From Extensimonas soli (GTDB lineage Bacteria > Pseudomonadota > Gammaproteobacteria > Burkholderiales > Burkholderiaceae_C): 64,000 bases of DNA. The notes beneath the pieces are model-generated. The model did no database searches and had not been told where the DNA came from. It worked only from the letters and a program-made list of their open reading frames with translations. A program made the translations under genes and the position numbers. Numbering within the stretch: position 1 is the stretch's first letter; every line of letters starts with the position of its first letter. The stretch lies in assembly GCF_029211265.1 (NCBI RefSeq), contig NZ_JARGEL010000014.1:21279-85278 (forward strand), given 5' to 3'. This document shows, piece after piece, positions 60,130-64,000 of this stretch.

Positions 60130-61407
60130 TCACCGGCCATCCCCTTTAATGTGGCGATAAATCAGGCCGCGCGATACACCCAGAATGCTCGCCGCCCTGG
60201 ACACGTTGCCACCGCATTCAGCCAGGGTTTTCGCAATCCATTGTCGATCGGCTGCGCGCAGGCTGATGGGGGTGATTGGTTGTTGCGGTTGAGCAGGTGC
60301 CGAGGGCCGTGGCGATGCAGATTCGCTGACCGCAATTGCAGCGGGTGGCGTCGCCGTTGCGAGCGAAGCGGGCTGCGTCGCCATTTCAGCGGCAGGCAAG
60401 CTGCCAAGGTGAAATGAAACCACCTCGCGTTCATCCCCATGCAGGCGGGCGCGCAGCCACAGGGAGAGACCATTGGGGAACCGGTGCAGTGTGGGTTCCC
60501 GGTGGCGACTCCAGGCAACAAGCTGCGCCGGCGTAACGCCGAAAACTTCGTGAACCGACGATGACCCGGTGCCACCCTGCATTGGGCTGTTCTGCGGCAG
60601 CCCCAGAAGACGCACTGCTGCGTCATTGAGCCAGGACAGCCGGCCCTGGGCGTCCACACCGACCAAACCTTCCATCGGGGTATCGATCATGCTCGGCATG
60701 GTGTGCAGGTGCACGACGATCTGTTCGCGCGCCTGAGCCTGCAGCAGCCGGTTCTCGATCGCCGCCGCGTGCAGGATCACCACCGAGGCCGCGTCAAAAC
60801 CGAATGATTGCGACTCGACGGAAATATTCAAAACCCCCACCAGTTTGCGCTGGGCGTCGTGGATGGGCGCGGCGGCGCAGTGCAGATCTTGCAGACACTC
60901 GAAAAAATGCTCGCCTGCACGCACGACGCAAGGCTGACCTGTGCGCGCCACCAGGCCCGGTGCCGTAGTCGCCACGGCGTCTTCGGACAGGTTGACCCCT
61001 GTCCGATAAGCCCGTGAAAACAAAAAACTGTCCGCACTTGCGGGCCGTACCACCTCCAGCACCACACCTGTGGCATCGGTCAATACGGCCTGGCAGCGTG
61101 TACCAGAAACCACTGCCTGCAATTGCCCCAAGCCGTGCGCGGCCACGTCGAGTAGCGTGCGGTTGCGCGTTTGTGCCGTGTGAATGCGGCTGCGGGTGAC
61201 GAGGTCGAACTCTACCCGCTCACAGGGCTTTCTATGGGCCTGCAGACAGCGGTTCCAGGACTGGATCACGCCCTCGCTCACGACTCCGGTGGGGCGAACG
61301 CCTTCTTCAAAAAACTGCTCTCGTGCGAGCGCCAGACGCTGCGCTTCCGAAGCAAAGAACGGCGGCGGTAGATTCTGGGTCGTGCGCGTTTTCCGAGAGA
61401 CTGGCAT
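60130..61407 (-). CDS. AcoR-like regulator without AAA+ domain
   Basis: A 425-residue regulator. N-terminal GAF region (about 65-230, VSEGVIQSWNRCLQAHRKPC; AVLTDATGVVLEVVRPASAD; GVLNISVESQSFGFDAA), a PAS-like segment (MEGLVGVDAQGRLSWLNDAA), an Ala/Pro linker and a C-terminal Fis-type HTH (LAECGGNVSRAASILGVSRG). AcoR-type activators of acetoin or alcohol genes have a central sigma-54 AAA+ domain; here it is missing, so it cannot activate sigma-54 itself. Located in the alcohol-oxidation cluster. The GTG at 61419 lies in the RBS (GAGGAG), so ATG 61407 was chosen. Confidence 0.85.
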   Translation of the reverse strand: MPVSRKTRTTQNLPPPFFASEAQRLALAREQFFEEGVRPTGVVSEGVIQSWNRCLQAHRKPCERVEFDLVTRSRIHTAQTRNRTLLDVAAHGLGQLQAVVSGTRCQAVLTDATGVVLEVVRPASADSFLFSRAYRTGVNLSEDAVATTAPGLVARTGQPCVVRAGEHFFECLQDLHCAAAPIHDAQRKLVGVLNISVESQSFGFDAASVVILHAAAIENRLLQAQAREQIVVHLHTMPSMIDTPMEGLVGVDAQGRLSWLNDAAVRLLGLPQNSPMQGGTGSSSVHEVFGVTPAQLVAWSRHREPTLHRFPNGLSLWLRARLHGDEREVVSFHLGSLPAAEMATQPASLATATPPAAIAVSESASPRPSAPAQPQQPITPISLRAADRQWIAKTLAECGGNVSRAASILGVSRGLIYRHIKGDGR

Positions 61408-61529
61408 GGTGCTCCTCACCCGAATAGGAATAGCAATAGTGCTCGTGTGGGGTATGTCATTGACATCTCTATCTCCATACGCTCACCCAGCCCTCACAGT
61501 CCGCCGGGTGAAACAGCCGCACAAACCGT

Positions 61530-61805
61530 TCAGCCCTGCGCCGTGCCAGGGCCGATGACGGTCGCCACGGGCGTGATCTTGTTGGCAGGGATGCCCGCCT
61601 TGGCCGCATGGGTGCGGATCATGGCCTCATCCGGGGCGTTGTAGATGCAAAAAATCTTGTCGCCGGTGACGTAGCTGTGTTCCCACTGGATGTTGGGCCC
61701 CAGTTCCCGGATCACTTGGTTGGAGCTCTGCGCTGCCCCCTTGAGCTGCTCTGCAGACATGCTGCCTGCGCCGGGGATTTCTCGCTCGATGACAAATTTA
61801 GGCAT
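61530..61805 (-). CDS. DUF4242 family protein
   Basis: A 91-residue soluble protein matching DUF4242 (PKFVIEREIPGAGSMSAEQL, WEHSYVTGDKIFCIYNAPDE, AAKAGIPANKITPVATVIGP). One member, Streptomyces SCO4226, binds nickel; the general role is unknown. An AGGAG ribosome site lies 9 bp before the ATG. It lies between the regulator and the divergent aldehyde dehydrogenase, so it probably belongs to the alcohol-oxidation gene group. Confidence 0.82.
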   Translation of the reverse strand: MPKFVIEREIPGAGSMSAEQLKGAAQSSNQVIRELGPNIQWEHSYVTGDKIFCIYNAPDEAMIRTHAAKAGIPANKITPVATVIGPGTAQG

Positions 61806-62149
61806 GTATAAGACTCCTGAAATGAATGTGGAAAAACAAAAACCCGTGCCCTCTTTTCAGAGGGTCGCGAAATTAAAGGCGAAATAAACCACGGTGACCA
61901 ATCCGTGCAAACCCTGATTCGGAACGATGCAGCAACCCACGGGAGACCGTATACGCTCGATGATGATGGAACGGAGGGCTGATCCAAATCAGAACAGTTT
62001 CCGACCTAGGGAAAGTACCGAGTTTTTCCTACATGGACGGTTCGGTACCGTTGCGGCCGTGGAGTTGCATGGACCTTGCACCTGGCTCCACGTTGCAGGC
62101 GCAAACCCATTGCATGCGACCGGCATGCGCGACACCCGAGGAAGAAACC
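61806..62149. other. Divergent control region DUF4242/aldehyde dehydrogenase
   Basis: 344 bp without a gene. It contains the composite motif at 61979-62026 and an AT-rich stretch (61845-61890). A TGGC/TTGC pair at 62083-62096 resembles a sigma-54 site but with a 6-bp instead of 7-bp spacer. Otherwise nothing is recognised. Confidence 0.6.
61979..62026 (+). promoter_or_regulatory. Shared motif upstream of aldehyde dehydrogenase
   Basis: Plus strand: CTGATCCAAATCAGAACA, 12 bp, then GGGAAAGTACCGAGTTTT. Compared with 59758-59804 the first 18 bases match at 16 positions and the last 18 at 16, separated by 12 instead of 11 bases. The first part is an FNR-type dyad (CTGAT-CCAA-ATCAG). 124 bp separate the motif from the ATG. 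Confidence 0.6.
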
Positions 62150-63658
62150 ATGAACATCTCTGACATCCAACACCTGATCACGGAAAAAGCCGCCAAGTTT
62201 CTGGCGCGCGGTACGCACTCCCTGCTGATCGATGGCCAATGGGTCCAGGCGCAAAGCGGCCAGACCATGGACGTCATCAATCCGGCCACCGAGGAAGTCC
62301 TCGGCAAGGTGCCCTCGGCCGGCAAGGCAGACGTGGAACTGGCGGTGAGCGCCGCCCGCCGCGCTTTCGACCACGGCCCCTGGAGCAAGATGCACGGCAC
62401 GGAGCGTGAACGCCTGCTGCTCAAGCTGGCCGACCTGCTCGAGGCCAATGCCCAGAGCTTTGCCGAAGTCGAAGCCATGGACAATGGCAAATCGGCCGCC
62501 ATCGCGCGTGCCGTCGATGTGGCTGTGTCCATTGATACCCTGCGCTACATGGCGGGCTGGGCCACCAAGATCGAAGGCGCGACCAACGACATTTCCGTTC
62601 CGATTGCACCGCAGGCCGAGTTCGTGGCCTTCACGCGGCGCGAAGCGGTCGGCGTGGTCGCTGCCGTCGTGCCGTGGAACTTCCCGCTGCTGATGGCGGT
62701 TTGGAAGCTGGCTCCGGCCCTTGCCGCCGGCTGCACGGTGGTGCTCAAGCCCGCGGAGCAAACGCCCCTGACGGCCCTGATGCTGGGCGAGTTGATCCTC
62801 GAAGCCGGCTTTCCTCCTGGGGTGGTGAATATCATCATCGGCGACGGCCCCTCCGCCGGGGCACCGCTGGTCAGCCATCCTGGCATAGACAAGGTCAGCT
62901 TCACGGGCTCGACCGAAGTCGGCAAGCTGATCGGCAAAGCCGCCGTCGAGAACATGACGCGCTTCACACTCGAACTCGGTGGCAAGTCGCCGGTCATCGT
63001 GCTTGACGACTGCGACCCCGCCACGGCTGCCGCCGGTGCCGCCCAAGCCATCTTCTTCAACCACGGACAGGTTTGCTGCGCCGGCTCCCGCCTGTATGTG
63101 CAGAAAAAAATGTTCGACCGCGTGGTGGCCGACGTGGCACAAATTGCCGAGTCCATGCCGCTGGGCCATGGTCTTGATCCGGCTGCGCAGATGGGGCCGC
63201 TGGTGTCGCAGGAGCAAATGGAGCGCGTCTGCAATTACATCGATATCGGCCGCACGCAGGGAGCACAGGTGGTCACCGGCGGTGGCCGCGCAAAGGACAA
63301 GGGCTACTACGTGCAGCCCACGATCCTGACCAACGTCAACCATGGCATGCGCGTACAGCAGGAAGAAATTTTCGGCCCCGTGCTGACCGCCATGCCTTAT
63401 GACGATCTGGACCAGGTTGCCGCATGGGCCAATGACACTTCTTATGGCCTGGGCGCAAGTATCTGGTCGAACAACCTCTCCAAGGTACATCGCCTGATTC
63501 CCAAGATCAAGGCCGGATCGGTCTGGGTCAACTGCCACAGCATGCTGAACCCCGCTATGCCTTTCGGCGGCTACAAGCAGTCGGGTATTGGACGCGATCT
63601 TGGCAAGGCGGCTCTGGATTCCTACCTCGAAACCAAGTCGGTTTTCATCGCGGTCTGA
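62150..63658 (+). CDS. NAD(P)-dependent aldehyde dehydrogenase (PadA/FeaB-like)
   Basis: Oxidises aldehydes to acids. 502 residues with cofactor loop PWNFPLLMAVWKLAPALAAG, FTGSTEVGKLIGKAAV, general base Glu275 in LELGGKSP and catalytic Cys309 in HGQVCCAGSRLYV. Best resemblance is to phenylacetaldehyde-type dehydrogenases (ALDH1/2 group). GAGGAAG precedes the ATG by 5 bp; the long open frame starts at 62033 but 62150 gives the family start. Its downstream neighbour is a PQQ alcohol dehydrogenase, so it likely oxidises the aldehyde made there. Confidence 0.92.
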   Translation: MNISDIQHLITEKAAKFLARGTHSLLIDGQWVQAQSGQTMDVINPATEEVLGKVPSAGKADVELAVSAARRAFDHGPWSKMHGTERERLLLKLADLLEANAQSFAEVEAMDNGKSAAIARAVDVAVSIDTLRYMAGWATKIEGATNDISVPIAPQAEFVAFTRREAVGVVAAVVPWNFPLLMAVWKLAPALAAGCTVVLKPAEQTPLTALMLGELILEAGFPPGVVNIIIGDGPSAGAPLVSHPGIDKVSFTGSTEVGKLIGKAAVENMTRFTLELGGKSPVIVLDDCDPATAAAGAAQAIFFNHGQVCCAGSRLYVQKKMFDRVVADVAQIAESMPLGHGLDPAAQMGPLVSQEQMERVCNYIDIGRTQGAQVVTGGGRAKDKGYYVQPTILTNVNHGMRVQQEEIFGPVLTAMPYDDLDQVAAWANDTSYGLGASIWSNNLSKVHRLIPKIKAGSVWVNCHSMLNPAMPFGGYKQSGIGRDLGKAALDSYLETKSVFIAV

Positions 63659-63671
63659 GCCAGTCGTCAGG

Positions 63672-63754
63672 ACTTGCGCAAACGGGGATAGAGGCGAGGC
63701 ATTGCCAGGCATTGCCATGGGACAACCGCCTTGTTCAGCCCGGTTTGCGTAAGT
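63672..63754 (+). promoter_or_regulatory. Inverted repeat before PQQ dehydrogenase gene
   Basis: ACTTGCGCAAACGGGG (63672-63687) and CCCGGTTTGCGTAAGT (63739-63754) are inverted repeats with 14 of 16 matching positions. Between them lies a direct repeat of AGGCATTGCC (63697-63706, 63707-63716). It could be a terminator-like or regulatory structure between the two genes. Confidence 0.45.
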
Positions 63755-63797
63755 CGGTTACTGCCACAAAACCCGAAATTACATTCAAGGAGATGCG

Positions 63798-64000
63798 ATG
63801 AAAAACAACCCCGCCTGCCGCGCCACGCTGCCCCTGCTTGCGGCCTCGCTGCTGCTGTCGGTCACGCAAACGGGCATGGCAGCACAGGCTCAGACACAAG
63901 CCCAGACATCGGCTGCGCGCATCGCCGCTGCGACCCGCAAAGTCGACGGCAACTTCATCCGTGCCAACGCAGCCCAAACCAAGGACTGGCCAAGCTACGG
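63798..64000 (+). CDS. PQQ-dependent alcohol dehydrogenase, 5' end
   Basis: The window holds the first 67 codons. They read a signal peptide (MKNNPACRATLPLLAASLLL SVTQTGMAAQAQ, cleavage about residue 29), then AARIAAATRKVDGNFIRANA and AQTKDWPSYG. The run ANAAQTKDWPSYG matches the start of the mature part of quinoprotein or quinohaemoprotein alcohol dehydrogenases (methanol/ethanol dehydrogenase type). A strong RBS (AAGGAG) precedes the ATG. The product would be periplasmic and pass electrons to cytochrome c. The catalytic part lies outside the window, so substrate and heme domain remain open. Confidence 0.75.
   Translation, partial: MKNNPACRATLPLLAASLLLSVTQTGMAAQAQTQAQTSAARIAAATRKVDGNFIRANAAQTKDWPSY

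Noticed and set aside
62083..62096. Sigma-54 promoter TGGC-TTGC before aldehyde dehydrogenase
   Set aside because: The spacing between TGGC and TTGC is 6 instead of 7 bases and GC/TTGC context is weak; the local regulator also lacks the sigma-54 contact domain.

Overview
The window looks like a chromosomal segment of a betaproteobacterium of the order Burkholderiales, most probably family Comamonadaceae (Acidovorax/Alicycliphilus-like). This rests on the GC-rich coding style, the gene content and order (metX-metW; def-lipoprotein-fmt with a divergent LysM gene and dprA; MFS gene between ssb and uvrA; minCDE; kdsD-kdsC-lptC) and a MetH that lacks its homocysteine-binding domain. Assignment below family level is inference. 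Sixty genes or gene remnants are annotated, the last cut by the window end. No rRNA, tRNA, CRISPR array, intact IS or prophage was recognised.

Layout. 0.2-5 kb: metX-metW, then pyk and pepP on the minus strand. 5.4-13.1 kb: an accessory patch with yaeQ, a roadblock/LC7 gene remnant, a single-chain restriction-methylation enzyme, a HigBA-like toxin-antitoxin pair with a palindromic operator candidate, an Mrr-like membrane nuclease, a murU-like gene and parDE. 13-26.4 kb: core metabolism and DNA maintenance (tkt, gap, HPF-like gene, miaB, ssb, MFS, uvrA, pyrF, pgk). Four sugar-phosphate/glycolytic genes (pyk, tkt, gap, pgk) lie within 24 kb. 26.6-33.7 kb: azlCD, fmt, def and, divergently, LysM gene, dprA, fpr. 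33.7-45.9 kb: envelope and metabolic genes, including metH behind what reads as an S-adenosylhomocysteine riboswitch, and minCDE. 45.9-54 kb: Kef-type antiporter, kdsD-kdsC-lptC, envelope lipoproteins, mltA, MFS. 54.1-58.6 kb: an Lrp/AsnC regulator divergent from a fused indolepyruvate ferredoxin oxidoreductase. 58.7-64 kb: an apparent alcohol-oxidation cluster: ompW, an AcoR-like regulator without the AAA+ domain, a DUF4242 protein, an aldehyde dehydrogenase and the start of a secreted PQQ alcohol dehydrogenase.

Most of what ordinary gene calling does not explain lies in non-coding DNA. At least three families of small non-autonomous elements with terminal inverted repeats are scattered through the intergenic regions: family A (about 175 bp, ends like CCCAGATTGTTCATTAGG), family B (166 bp, ends CTAGTGCAGTGTT) and family C (169 bp, ends CTAGGAGCCTGTCGGACTTT). 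Families B and C both begin and end in CTAG, which fits TA-duplicating IS630/mariner-type mobilisation. A fourth, AT-rich element (family E, core AGCTGCTTGYGC) lies at gene ends and also inside reading frames (metH, murU-like, restriction enzyme), where it adds in-frame residues, much like Rickettsia palindromic elements.

Two regulatory observations stand out: the candidate SAH riboswitch on metH with an overlapping Shine-Dalgarno hairpin, and a roughly 47-bp composite promoter-like motif found once upstream of ompW and once upstream of the aldehyde dehydrogenase, which suggests these genes form one regulon.
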